The translations under genes and the position numbers were made by a program. From Hyphomicrobiales bacterium (lineage in GTDB: Bacteria; Pseudomonadota; Alphaproteobacteria; Rhizobiales; Beijerinckiaceae), in assembly GCA_947374125.1 (NCBI GenBank), contig CANCAR010000039.1:1-16091 (forward strand): DNA of 16,091 nucleotides, written 5' to 3'. Shown here in pieces: positions 1 to 6,582 of the stretch. Each line of letters starts with the position of its first letter. The first letter of the stretch is position 1. Under the pieces are notes generated by a model. The model ran no database searches, was not told the DNA's origin, and worked only from the letters and a program-made list of their open reading frames with translations.

Positions 1-345
1 ATCATCCAGATTGGCTAAGAATCCTTCGATATCGGTGTTGTCCCCGCATAAGACATCGCCCTCAAACCAAAGCGTGTTGGCTACTTGGAGGTTTTGAGCG
101 CGCGCGGTAGGGCGATCCAACAGCCGAAAAGCCGCCTCTTTATGGGGCAAAGTAACATTACAGCCGACATAGCCCTTTTCCCGCAAAGCGTGAATAAAGG
201 CAGAAAAAGCCTCAGGCTTAACGTCTTCACGTCCATAATGTCCGTTCAGGCCCAATTGCTTCAACCAATAGCCATGGATCAGGGGCGAACGCGAATGCGC
301 GATCGGGTGACCGATAACACAAGCGCGCGGTTCATTGCTCATCAT
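1..345 (-). CDS. aroE: Shikimate dehydrogenase (NADP+), N-terminal 115 residues, cut by window edge
   Basis: This is the N-terminal part of shikimate dehydrogenase, which reduces 3-dehydroshikimate to shikimate with NADPH in the cytoplasmic chorismate (aromatic amino acid) pathway. My translation of the minus strand shows the substrate-binding signature: SRSP at residues 18-21, the catalytic-lysine motif NVTLPHK at 63-69 (K69), N90-T91 and the conserved NTD at 103-105. The C-terminal NADP-binding Rossmann half lies beyond base 1. Two adjacent ATG codons (345 and 342) could start it. The first overlaps the maf stop as ATGA, and an AGGG lies about 11 bases upstream. It is the last visible gene of a ppsR-maf-aroE operon and is probably translationally coupled to maf. 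The identification is secure; only the choice between the two starts is open. Confidence 0.95.
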   Translation of the reverse strand, partial: MMSNEPRACVIGHPIAHSRSPLIHGYWLKQLGLNGHYGREDVKPEAFSAFIHALREKGYVGCNVTLPHKEAAFRLLDRPTARAQNLQVANTLWFEGDVLCGDNTDIEGFLANLDD

Positions 346-968
346 AGGGAAAGACACCCTTCGTTTCGAAAAAAGCCGATGAGAGGTTCGAGTGGAAGCC
401 CGAGTATGGTGAAAAAATCACCTTCCACCCGGTCGAACAAATGCACCCCCAAACCTTCCAGTTCGTAGCATCCTACGCTGAGAAGGATTGAACCACCAAG
501 CAAGGCACAATAGGCATCGATCTGATCTGATGTGAGCGGTCGCATCGTCATTTTGGCACTATCGGTATACTGAAATAGGGTTTGTCCATTTCGAGCAACC
601 GCCACGGCGCTTGTTAATTCATGGGTCTTTCCTGCCAAAAATGCCAAGTGTTGTTTAGCCTCGGCAAGATTGGCGGCTTTATGAAAAACCTCATCCCCAC
701 AGTTCAACATCTGATCAGCGCCAATCACATAATGGGAGGGACGCAAAAGACTACCCAAACGGGCCTTCTCGACAGCCAAAACCATTGCTTGATCGTTAGT
801 GGGTAATTTTTCGTTTTTAAGCGAGGCTTCAAACGCTCTTTCATCAAATTCGGGGGCAACAAGATCAGGCATCATTCCGGCGTTTGATAACAGCTCAAAT
901 CGGGCTCGGCTTTTCGAAGCCAAAACCAAGGGAAGCTTTATTGCCCAGACGTTTAAAGCCGGTTTCAT
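342..968 (-). CDS. maf: Maf/YceF-like nucleoside triphosphate pyrophosphatase
   Basis: This 208-residue protein belongs to the Maf family, house-cleaning pyrophosphatases that hydrolyse non-canonical or modified nucleoside triphosphates to monophosphates. The N-terminal phosphate-binding signature reads LASKSRARFELL (residues 17-27), slightly divergent from the usual S-x-R-R form. GADQ at 83-86 carries the expected acidic residue, and its DQ form resembles the YceF (7-methyl-GTP) type rather than the dTTP/UTP type. The conserved tail EGDFFTILGLPL is at 182-193. Length is normal for the family. The ATG overlaps the ppsR stop (ATGA), and its own stop overlaps the aroE start in the same way, so the three genes form one translationally coupled operon. 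Family membership is certain from sequence; the YceF-like substrate preference is inference from the DQ motif alone. Confidence 0.93.
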   Translation of the reverse strand: MKPALNVWAIKLPLVLASKSRARFELLSNAGMMPDLVAPEFDERAFEASLKNEKLPTNDQAMVLAVEKARLGSLLRPSHYVIGADQMLNCGDEVFHKAANLAEAKQHLAFLAGKTHELTSAVAVARNGQTLFQYTDSAKMTMRPLTSDQIDAYCALLGGSILLSVGCYELEGLGVHLFDRVEGDFFTILGLPLEPLIGFFRNEGCLSL

Positions 969-1795
969 TGCGAGTCCGGTAACCGAACATGATCGCGGTG
1001 CAAATCAATCACCGCCGCTGCTGTTTCCTCAATCGATCGACGCGTTACATCAATCATCGGCCAATTGTTGCGCCCGCAAAGCCGTCTTGAATAGGTTATT
1101 TCCTCGGTAACAGCCATTTTGTCGATATAGGGCGAGTTTTCAGGCGCATTGAGGGTTAAGAGGCGGTTTTGGCGGATTTGTACAATCCGCTCCGGGCTTG
1201 CCACTAGGCCTACGACAAGCGGCTTTTTCACGGTTTCAAGGGTTTCTGGCAAAGGAATTCCCGGGACAAGCGGCACATTTGCCGTTTTATACCCTCTATT
1301 CGCCAGATAGATGCTTGTCGGAGTCTTTGACGTGCGGCTAATCCCGACTAAGATGATATCAGCAGCATCAAGATCCTGCCCTTGTTGGCCATCATCATGC
1401 ATCATGGTGTAATTTAAAGCGTCAATGCGTTTAAAATAATCCGAGTTCAAGACATGTTGGGCACCTGGCCGGTGTGTATAGGTCAAACCCAGATAAGCTT
1501 GAAAAATCGTTAAAACCGGGTCGAGAACCGACAGACAGGGGCAACCATATTCAGCACAAGCTGATTCTAGGCGTTTGGCAAGAATTTGGTCAACAAGGGT
1601 ATATAAAACAATGCCGGGAGCGTGCTCGAGTGCTTGTAGAATTCGATCAAGCTGCGCCTCAGTGCGAACCAATGGATAAACATGCTCAATCGCCGACACA
1701 CTTTGATATTGAGCGGCAGCAGCACGACTAACCGCGATCAGAGTTTCGCCTGTTGAGTCAGACACCAGATGAAGGTGAAAATAATTTCGCTGCAA
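965..1795 (-). CDS. ppsR: Pyruvate,phosphate dikinase / PEP synthase regulatory protein (bifunctional kinase-phosphorylase, DUF299, 'RP001')
   Basis: This 276-residue protein belongs to the DUF299 family, which uses ADP to phosphorylate, and Pi to dephosphorylate, a threonine of pyruvate,phosphate dikinase or PEP synthase, switching gluconeogenic PEP formation off and on. The family N-terminus is clear (HLHLVSDSTGETL, residues 7-19), as is the P-loop-like motif GISRTSKTPTS at 151-161 followed by YLANRGYKTANVPLVP. Length is typical. The start codon is TTG (1795-1793), supported by AAGAGG at 1805-1810 with 9 bases of spacing and by the conserved N-terminus. It is first in the ppsR-maf-aroE operon and diverges from hemE across the probable origin. 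The same family ('RP001') flanks the origins of Caulobacter and Rickettsia. Whether the partner is PPDK or PEP synthase cannot be told here. Confidence 0.95.
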   Translation of the reverse strand: MQRNYFHLHLVSDSTGETLIAVSRAAAAQYQSVSAIEHVYPLVRTEAQLDRILQALEHAPGIVLYTLVDQILAKRLESACAEYGCPCLSVLDPVLTIFQAYLGLTYTHRPGAQHVLNSDYFKRIDALNYTMMHDDGQQGQDLDAADIILVGISRTSKTPTSIYLANRGYKTANVPLVPGIPLPETLETVKKPLVVGLVASPERIVQIRQNRLLTLNAPENSPYIDKMAVTEEITYSRRLCGRNNWPMIDVTRRSIEETAAAVIDLHRDHVRLPDSQ

Positions 1796-1841
1796 GACGA
1801 ACGACCTCTTCGTCAGAAACTGTTGATGGTTATCGGCACTA

Positions 1842-1850
1842 TGGGGATAA
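1842..1850 (-). promoter_or_regulatory. DnaA-box-like site TTATCCCCA
   Basis: The minus-strand sequence TTATCCCCA matches the DnaA box TTATCCACA at 8 of 9 positions. It forms an 8-bp inverted repeat (GGGGATAA / TTATCCCC) with the site at 1881-1889. Confidence 0.6.
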
Positions 1851-1880
1851 CCTACTCACTTTCCCACCCAGCAAAAAATT

Positions 1881-1889
1881 TTATCCCCT
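1881..1889 (+). promoter_or_regulatory. DnaA-box-like site TTATCCCCT
   Basis: TTATCCCCT matches TTATCCACA at 7 of 9 positions. It is the inverted partner of the 1842-1850 site about 30 bases away, which raises the likelihood that both are real protein-binding sites. Confidence 0.5.
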
Positions 1890-1901
1890 ATTGGCGATAG
1901 A

Positions 1902-1910
1902 TGATCAACA
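1902..1910 (+). promoter_or_regulatory. Weak DnaA-box-like site TGATCAACA
   Basis: TGATCAACA differs at two positions from TTATCCACA and at one position from TGATCCACA, the 'G-box' variant bound by DnaA at the Caulobacter origin. It lies in the same cluster as the two better sites. Weak when taken alone. Confidence 0.35.
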
Positions 1911-2109
1911 GTCGCTTTTTGTGGGGAGAAAATATGCGCTAACATTTCTAAATTCGGGGACAAGGGATTTGTGATGGAGTGGTTTTTGAAGCTGAGATAT
2001 TATTAAGTGTTTGTTCCCTCAACATATTATACAAACTTTCCCGGCAAAATTAAGTGATAAAATTTCTGTCATTGCAAATTGACAAAGGTGAGTAAAAACG
2101 TGGACATTC

Positions 2110-2118
2110 TGTGGATGA
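2110..2118 (-). promoter_or_regulatory. DnaA-box-like site TCATCCACA
   Basis: The minus-strand sequence TCATCCACA matches TTATCCACA at 8 of 9 positions. It lies on the hemE side of the AT-rich stretch, about 70 bases before the hemE start, so DnaA bound here could act at the origin, at the hemE promoter, or both. Confidence 0.6.
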
Positions 2119-2159
2119 TATCGCGTTCGCTTTATTCGCTGCCTAACAAAAACAACAAA

Positions 2160-2174
2160 TTAAGAATCATCTAA
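2160..2174 (+). promoter_or_regulatory. CtrA-like site with embedded GANTC upstream of hemE
   Basis: TTAA, seven bases, then CTAA matches the CtrA binding motif TTAA-N7-TTAA at 7 of 8 fixed positions. The spacer contains GAATC (2164-2168), a GANTC site of the kind methylated by CcrM in alphaproteobacteria. It ends 12 bases before the hemE start and overlaps the ribosome binding site AAGGAAAC (2173-2180). Such short motifs occur by chance, so confidence is low. Confidence 0.3.
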
Positions 2175-2186
2175 GGAAACTTTTTA

Positions 2187-3239
2187 GTGACACACCCAGT
2201 GGATAGCTCGACAATTCTGGAAAAACCGCTGCTCGCTACGCTAAATGGCGTACAACAAAAACGGCCTCCGATCTGGATCATGCGACAGGCTGGTCGTTAT
2301 CTGGCTGAATATCGCGAAGTACGAGCGCGGTCTAAATCGTTTATCGATTTTTGTTATTCGCCCGATTTAGCAACAGAGGTTACGCTTCAACCAATCCGTC
2401 GATTTGGTTTTGATGCTGCCATTTTGTTTTCTGATATTTTGGTGGTTCCAGATGCGCTGGGTCAGGGCGTTTCATTTGTTGAAAACGAGGGACCACGTCT
2501 GCCTCCTTTGCTCGTCGAAAATGATCTTTCCGAGCTAAAAAGCGAAATTGATCTTGATCGTTTAGCTCCAGTTTTTGAAACCATTGGCCGTGTAAAAGCA
2601 GCTCTTCCAAAGGAAACGACGTTTTTGGGTTTCTGTGGTGCGCCTTGGACGGTAGCCAGCTACATGATCGCTGGAAAAGGCACGCCTGAACAGGCACCTA
2701 TCCGGTTATTGGCCTATCGCAACCCCGAATATCTTGAAAAATTGATTGAGCGATTGATCCAATCCTCCATCGCCTACCTTTGTCGTCAGGTTGAGGCTGG
2801 TGTTGATGCGTTGCAGATTTTTGAGAGCTTTGCGGGCGCTTTAACCGCGGATGGTCTCGAGCAATGGTCCATTGGACCCATTCGGCGAATGATTGAGGGT
2901 GTTCGGCTCCGTCATCCTCACGCGAAATTTATTGTGTTTGGACGGGGGTCAGGTGCCAACCATGTTCAATACGCGTTAAAGACTGGAGCAAATGCGGTAG
3001 CAATCGATTGGGCAGTTGATCCAGCTTGGGCAGCATCGGTTCTTCAGCCGTTAAAGCCTGTTCAGGGCAATTTAGACCCCTTGGCCGTGGTTGCCGGCGG
3101 TGATCAGATGGATCGCCGCGTGGATGCCATCATAGAGGCTTTCTCGAACGGTCCGCATATTTTTAATCTAGGCCACGGAATTGTTCCGGAGACACCGGTG
3201 ACGCATGTCGAACGGCTGGTTAAACGGGTTCGGGGCTAA
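2187..3239 (+). CDS. hemE: Uroporphyrinogen decarboxylase
   Basis: HemE decarboxylates the four acetate side chains of uroporphyrinogen III to give coproporphyrinogen III, in cytoplasmic heme synthesis. At 350 residues it is of normal length. The N-terminal signature PPIWIMRQAGRYL is at 27-39, with substrate-binding R33 and R37. GFDAAILFSDI at 74-84 holds the invariant aspartate (D83, equivalent to human D86), and FCGAPWTVASY follows in the middle. The start is GTG with AAGGAAAC at 2173-2180, and translation from it gives the expected N-terminus. It is the first gene right of the probable origin, and hemJ begins 3 bases after its stop, so the two heme genes are co-transcribed. The identification is unambiguous. 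Confidence 0.98.
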   Translation: MTHPVDSSTILEKPLLATLNGVQQKRPPIWIMRQAGRYLAEYREVRARSKSFIDFCYSPDLATEVTLQPIRRFGFDAAILFSDILVVPDALGQGVSFVENEGPRLPPLLVENDLSELKSEIDLDRLAPVFETIGRVKAALPKETTFLGFCGAPWTVASYMIAGKGTPEQAPIRLLAYRNPEYLEKLIERLIQSSIAYLCRQVEAGVDALQIFESFAGALTADGLEQWSIGPIRRMIEGVRLRHPHAKFIVFGRGSGANHVQYALKTGANAVAIDWAVDPAWAASVLQPLKPVQGNLDPLAVVAGGDQMDRRVDAIIEAFSNGPHIFNLGHGIVPETPVTHVERLVKRVRG

Positions 3240-3242
3240 AGC

Positions 3243-3668
3243 GTGCTGGATCAATGGGTGAAAGTTATTCACGTGCTCGCCGTTATCTCCTGGATGGCGG
3301 GCCTACTCTATTTGCCACGGCTTTTTGTTTATCATTCGAACGTCGCCAAGGGTTCCGAAGCGTCTGAGACGTTCAAAGTGATGGAACGGCGGCTTTTGAA
3401 GGCGATTATGACGCCAGCCATGATTGTCGCTTGGATTGCTGGTCTATGGCTCGCTTTTTCGAGTGGATTTGCGGGTCAACCTTGGTTTCATGCAAAACTA
3501 CTAGCCGTTTTGCTCTTGAGTGCGAGTCATGGTCTCATGGCCCGATATGTGAAAGACTTTGCTCGGGACGGCAATAAGCACTCCTCTAAATTTTTCCGCT
3601 TTTTCAATGAAGTACCGACTTTATTGATGATAGCCGCAGTGGTGTTGGTTATTTTAAAACCGTTTTGA
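3243..3668 (+). CDS. hemJ: Protoporphyrinogen IX oxidase HemJ (CopD/UPF0093 membrane protein)
   Basis: HemJ is the integral-membrane protoporphyrinogen IX oxidase used by most alphaproteobacteria and cyanobacteria in place of HemG or HemY, oxidising protoporphyrinogen IX to protoporphyrin IX. At 141 residues it has the family length and about four hydrophobic segments (roughly 8-28, 55-74, 83-102, 120-140). The signature HVLAVISWMAGLLYLPRLF starts at the conserved H10. A conserved lysine, K85, sits in the FHAKLL motif, and TPAM is at 57-60. The start is GTG, 3 bases after the hemE stop; no separate strong ribosome site is visible, which suggests coupling to hemE. It would act two steps after HemE. 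Assignment is by motif and by its neighbour. Confidence 0.93.
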   Translation: MLDQWVKVIHVLAVISWMAGLLYLPRLFVYHSNVAKGSEASETFKVMERRLLKAIMTPAMIVAWIAGLWLAFSSGFAGQPWFHAKLLAVLLLSASHGLMARYVKDFARDGNKHSSKFFRFFNEVPTLLMIAAVVLVILKPF

Positions 3669-3712
3669 TTTCGGCAGGATCTGATCGGTCTTGCCCTTTC
3701 GCTTAAAAGCGG

Positions 3713-3738
3713 TTATCGACACGTGATAACGTGGATAG
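3713..3738. promoter_or_regulatory. Cluster of DnaA-box-like motifs upstream of rho
   Basis: Within 26 bases lie TTATCGACA (3713-3721, 8 of 9 against TTATCCACA) and, on the minus strand, CTATCCACG (3730-3738, 7 of 9). A third, poorer minus-strand motif, TTATCACGT, sits at 3721-3729. The motifs overlap the GTTATC / GATAAC inverted repeat. They could serve DnaA-dependent control of rho, act as an accessory DnaA-binding site near the origin, or be chance. Confidence 0.35.
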
Positions 3739-3792
3739 GTTTCCTGTTCTCGTATTTAGAGGTTCAGGCGAGGCGCGTCCTGCTGCTAACGT

Positions 3793-3806
3793 CGACCGGC
3801 CGGTCG
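3793..3806. repeat. 14-bp perfect palindrome in the rho leader
   Basis: CGACCGGCCGGTCG reads identically on both strands. As RNA it can fold into a short GC hairpin. No U-tract follows directly, so it is not a standard intrinsic terminator. Confidence 0.6.
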
Positions 3807-3890
3807 CTCTCCGGTTTTAATTCGGTTTCTGTTTTCCTGTTTTTCCCCGGAATGGCATCTTTGAATGCCCTGTTATGATTGAGTCGATCT

Positions 3891-5156
3891 ATGCGCGAGA
3901 TGAAGCTTAAGGATCTTAAAAAGAAATCACCAACCGATCTGTTGGCTTTTGCTGATGAATTACTGGTGGAAAATGCGGGCACCATGCGCAAGCAGGAGCT
4001 CATGTTTGCGATCCTAAAGCAGTTGGCCGCCAACGAGACGGAGATCATCGGCGAAGGCGTGGTAGAGGTTTTACCGGATGGCTTTGGCTTTTTGCGGTCA
4101 CCTGATTCGAACTATCTCGCGGGACCCGACGACATCTATGTTTCACCTGCCCAAATCCGGCGCTTCGGCTTAAGAACGGGCGATACGGCTGAAGGTCAGA
4201 TCCGCGGTCCCAAAGATGGCGAACGATATTTCGCCTTGGTGAAAGTCAACACCATCAATTTTGAAGACCCGGAAAAGTCCCGTCACAAGGTCAATTTCGA
4301 TAATTTGACGCCGCTCTATCCAAATGAGCGGCTGAAGCTCGAAATCGAAGATCCGACGCGCAAGGACTTCTCAGCCCGTGTGATCGATATTGTTTCCCCG
4401 ATAGGTAAAGGCCAGCGCGGTCTGATTGTTGCCCCTCCCCGCACCGGTAAAACGGTGTTGCTGCAAAACATTGCGCAATCGATCACCACGAACCACCCGG
4501 AATGTTATCTGATCGTTTTGTTGATCGATGAGCGGCCCGAGGAAGTGACCGATATGCAGCGCTCGGTGAATGGTGAAGTGGTTTCGTCCACCTTTGATGA
4601 ACCAGCCTCCCGCCACGTGCAGGTCGCCGAGATGGTCATTGAAAAGGCCAAGCGCCTCGTGGAACATGGCCGTGATGTCGTCATTCTGCTCGATTCGATT
4701 ACGCGTCTCGGGCGCGCTTACAATACGGTTGTTCCATCATCGGGCAAGGTGTTGACGGGTGGTGTCGATGCCAATGCCCTGCAACGTCCGAAGCGCTTCT
4801 TTGGTGCGGCGCGTAACATTGAGGAAGGCGGATCGCTGACCATCATTGCAACCGCCTTGATTGATACCGGCAGCCGTATGGACGAAGTGATCTTCGAAGA
4901 ATTCAAGGGTACCGGCAATTCCGAAATTATTCTGGATCGGAAAGTGTCTGATAAGCGCGTCTTCCCAGCGCTGGATATCACCCGTTCCGGAACGCGGAAA
5001 GAGGAATTGCTTGTTCCGCCCGACGTTCTCAAAAAGATGTATGTCTTGCGGCGCATCCTTAACCCGATGGGTACGGTGGATGCGATCGAGTTCTTGGCCG
5101 ATAAACTCCGGCAGACCAAGACGAATACCGATTTCTTTGAATCGATGAATACTTAA
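3891..5156 (+). CDS. rho: Transcription termination factor Rho
   Basis: Rho is the hexameric RNA-dependent ATPase that ends transcription at untranslated, C-rich RNA. At 421 residues it is close to E. coli Rho (419). The domains run in order: an N-terminal helical bundle (MREMKLKDLKKKSPTDLL), the cold-shock-like RNA-binding fold with DGFGFLRSPDSNYL and DDIYVSP, then the RecA-like motor with Walker A GLIVAPPRTGKT at 177-188, LLIDERPEEVTDM, and the LLDSITRLGRAYN segment. Upstream in-frame TTG (3879) would add four residues; I chose the ATG at 3891 because MREMKL is the usual start in alphaproteobacteria. The ribosome site is weak (GAG about 8 bases upstream), consistent with tight translational control. 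It is preceded by a structured leader and followed 38 bases later by mnmE. Confidence 0.98.
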   Translation: MREMKLKDLKKKSPTDLLAFADELLVENAGTMRKQELMFAILKQLAANETEIIGEGVVEVLPDGFGFLRSPDSNYLAGPDDIYVSPAQIRRFGLRTGDTAEGQIRGPKDGERYFALVKVNTINFEDPEKSRHKVNFDNLTPLYPNERLKLEIEDPTRKDFSARVIDIVSPIGKGQRGLIVAPPRTGKTVLLQNIAQSITTNHPECYLIVLLIDERPEEVTDMQRSVNGEVVSSTFDEPASRHVQVAEMVIEKAKRLVEHGRDVVILLDSITRLGRAYNTVVPSSGKVLTGGVDANALQRPKRFFGAARNIEEGGSLTIIATALIDTGSRMDEVIFEEFKGTGNSEIILDRKVSDKRVFPALDITRSGTRKEELLVPPDVLKKMYVLRRILNPMGTVDAIEFLADKLRQTKTNTDFFESMNT

Positions 5157-5194
5157 GCCCGCCGCCGCAATGCTGACTTATTGAGGATCGATTC

Positions 5195-6514
5195 GTGACC
5201 GATACGATCTTTGCGCTGGCCACGGGGCGTGGCGCCGCTGGCATCGCGGTGATCCGGGTGAGCGGGCTGAAGGCGTCGTTCATTCTTCAACGGCTTGCGG
5301 GCGACGCCGTTGAACCGCGGCGAGCCACCCTTCGGCTGTTGCGATCCGAGCACGGCACGGCGATCGACGAGGCCGTTTGTCTTTGGTTTCCGGGACCGTC
5401 CAGCTTCACCGGTGAGGATTGCATCGAGTTTCAATGCCACGGCGCGCAAAGCGTTGTGGCTTTGATGCTGAAGACCTTAGCTGGCTTTGACGACTGTCGA
5501 CTGGCTATGCCTGGGGAGTTCTCTAGGCGGGCGTTTGAAAACGGCCGCATGGATCTCGCGGCAATCGAAGGTCTTGGCGATCTGATCGATTCGGAGACGG
5601 AATATCAGCGTCAACAGGCGATCCGGCAGATGATGGGTGGCCTGAGCCGCGAAATCGATCAGTGGCGCTCCGATCTCATCACTGTCTTGGCGCTCTTTGA
5701 AGCCGATCTCGATTTTTCTGACGAAGGCGATGTGGATGGACGGGTTGTCGCGGCGGCTGGAGCTCAATTAAAAGGGGTTCGGGACCGTATGGTTGGCGCA
5801 TTGGCATCATCTGGGCGCGGCGAACGCCTGCGCGAAGGGTTAACCGTGGTTCTGGCGGGACCGCCGAATTCCGGGAAATCGACGCTTTTGAATTCGCTCG
5901 CACGCCGGGATGTGGCCATTGTGTCCTCGATTGCTGGAACGACGCGGGATATTGTTGAGGCTCGGCTTGATCTCTCGGGTTATCCCGTCACCATCCTTGA
6001 TACGGCGGGTATGCGAGAAACCGTCGATCCGATCGAGAATGAAGGCATTCGTCGGATGTTGGCCAGGGCCGAAGCAGCAGACCTCGTGCTTTGGCTTTCA
6101 TCAGCTTTAGAGGGCAAGATACCGCCGCCGGAATCCATCCGGCAGCTCGGTGATCGCGTCGTGACCGTTCTAACCCATATGGATCAAGCGGCGTCGCCTC
6201 AAAAGGGTTTGGCTATCTCAGCGATTTCCGGTATCGGGATGGAAGATCTTATTCGGCTTTTGACGGACCGCGCGGCAAATACATTGGCTTCTGGAGAAGA
6301 GGGCGTTGTTCTGACCCGGGCGAGACACCAGGAGGCGGTGGCCGAAGCTAAAGCGGCCATTGATAGGGCGCTCGCCGGTCTTCATTCGGTTGGCACTGAA
6401 TTGATTGTTGAAGAGGTGCGATTGGCCATACGGGCCATCGGCCGAATCACTGGACATGTGGGCGTAGAAGACGTTTTGGATCAGTTGTTTTCGCAGTTCT
6501 GCATTGGGAAATAG
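5195..6514 (+). CDS. mnmE: tRNA-modifying GTPase MnmE (TrmE)
   Basis: MnmE, with MnmG, installs the (carboxymethyl)aminomethyl group at C5 of wobble uridine U34 in certain tRNAs, using tetrahydrofolate-bound one-carbon units. At 439 residues it shows the N-terminal folate-binding domain (TIFALATGRGAAGIAVIRVSG), helical domain, and an inserted Ras-like G domain: G1 GPPNSGKS 222-229, G2 IAGTTRD, G3 DTAG 269-272. The C-terminal catalytic cysteine motif FCIGK ends the protein (C436). The G4 motif, normally NKxD, reads THMD (327-330), an unusual form. The start is GTG, with GAGG at 5183-5186. Its stop is followed at once by a parS site and mnmG, its enzymatic partner. Confidence 0.97.
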   Translation: MTDTIFALATGRGAAGIAVIRVSGLKASFILQRLAGDAVEPRRATLRLLRSEHGTAIDEAVCLWFPGPSSFTGEDCIEFQCHGAQSVVALMLKTLAGFDDCRLAMPGEFSRRAFENGRMDLAAIEGLGDLIDSETEYQRQQAIRQMMGGLSREIDQWRSDLITVLALFEADLDFSDEGDVDGRVVAAAGAQLKGVRDRMVGALASSGRGERLREGLTVVLAGPPNSGKSTLLNSLARRDVAIVSSIAGTTRDIVEARLDLSGYPVTILDTAGMRETVDPIENEGIRRMLARAEAADLVLWLSSALEGKIPPPESIRQLGDRVVTVLTHMDQAASPQKGLAISAISGIGMEDLIRLLTDRAANTLASGEEGVVLTRARHQEAVAEAKAAIDRALAGLHSVGTELIVEEVRLAIRAIGRITGHVGVEDVLDQLFSQFCIGK

Positions 6515-6520
6515 CATGCC

Positions 6521-6536
6521 TGTTTCACGTGAAACG
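6521..6536. other. parS: parS centromere site (near-perfect)
   Basis: TGTTTCACGTGAAACG matches the bacterial parS consensus TGTTTCACGTGAAACA at 15 of 16 positions, and its 14-base core GTTTCACGTGAAAC is a perfect palindrome. It lies between mnmE and mnmG, about 4.5 kb from the probable origin and 3.5 kb before parB. ParB would load here, spread as a CTP-dependent clamp, and be moved by ParA. Confidence 0.93.
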
Positions 6537-6582
6537 TTGGCGTCGAATGGGCTAAAATACGTGTTTGGAGATGGAATTGAAG

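Larger units (their letters stand above)
1796..2186. other. oriC: Probable chromosomal replication origin (oriC) between ppsR and hemE
   Basis: This 391-base gene-free region is visibly richer in A and T than its flanks and separates divergent ppsR and hemE. Its left part holds DnaA-box-like sites, including TTATCCCCA on the minus strand (1842-1850), TTATCCCCT (1881-1889) and TGATCAACA (1902-1910). The right part has TCATCCACA on the minus strand (2110-2118). Between them (about 1981-2100) is an AT-rich stretch with repeated ATATTAT (1997-2003, 2024-2030) and TTAAGTG (2003-2009, 2050-2056), a plausible unwinding element. In Caulobacter and Rickettsia the origin lies between hemE and the RP001/DUF299 gene, the same arrangement as here. 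It must also hold promoters for both genes; TTGACA at 2079-2084 is a possible -35 for hemE, but no convincing -10 follows. Origin function is inferred from context plus motifs. Confidence 0.8.
3669..3890 (+). promoter_or_regulatory. rho leader / intergenic region with palindrome and pyrimidine-rich tract
   Basis: This 222-base region separates hemJ from rho. It holds an inverted repeat GTTATC / GATAAC (3712-3717, 3725-3730) overlapping DnaA-box-like sequences, a perfect 14-bp palindrome (3793-3806), and then a C/T-rich tract (about 3807-3848) ending some 40 bases before the rho start. In enterobacteria the rho leader is the site of Rho-dependent autoregulation; a similar role here is inference. 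No clear -35/-10 pair was found. Confidence 0.45.

Noticed and set aside
85..468. 127-codon plus-strand open frame over aroE and maf
   Set aside because: It covers the aroE catalytic-lysine motif and the conserved maf C-terminus in antisense, with no motif of its own.
3793..3820. Intrinsic terminator at the GC palindrome before rho
   Set aside because: The hairpin is not followed directly by a run of T; the next T-rich bases come after a C/T mixture, so it fits a leader element better.
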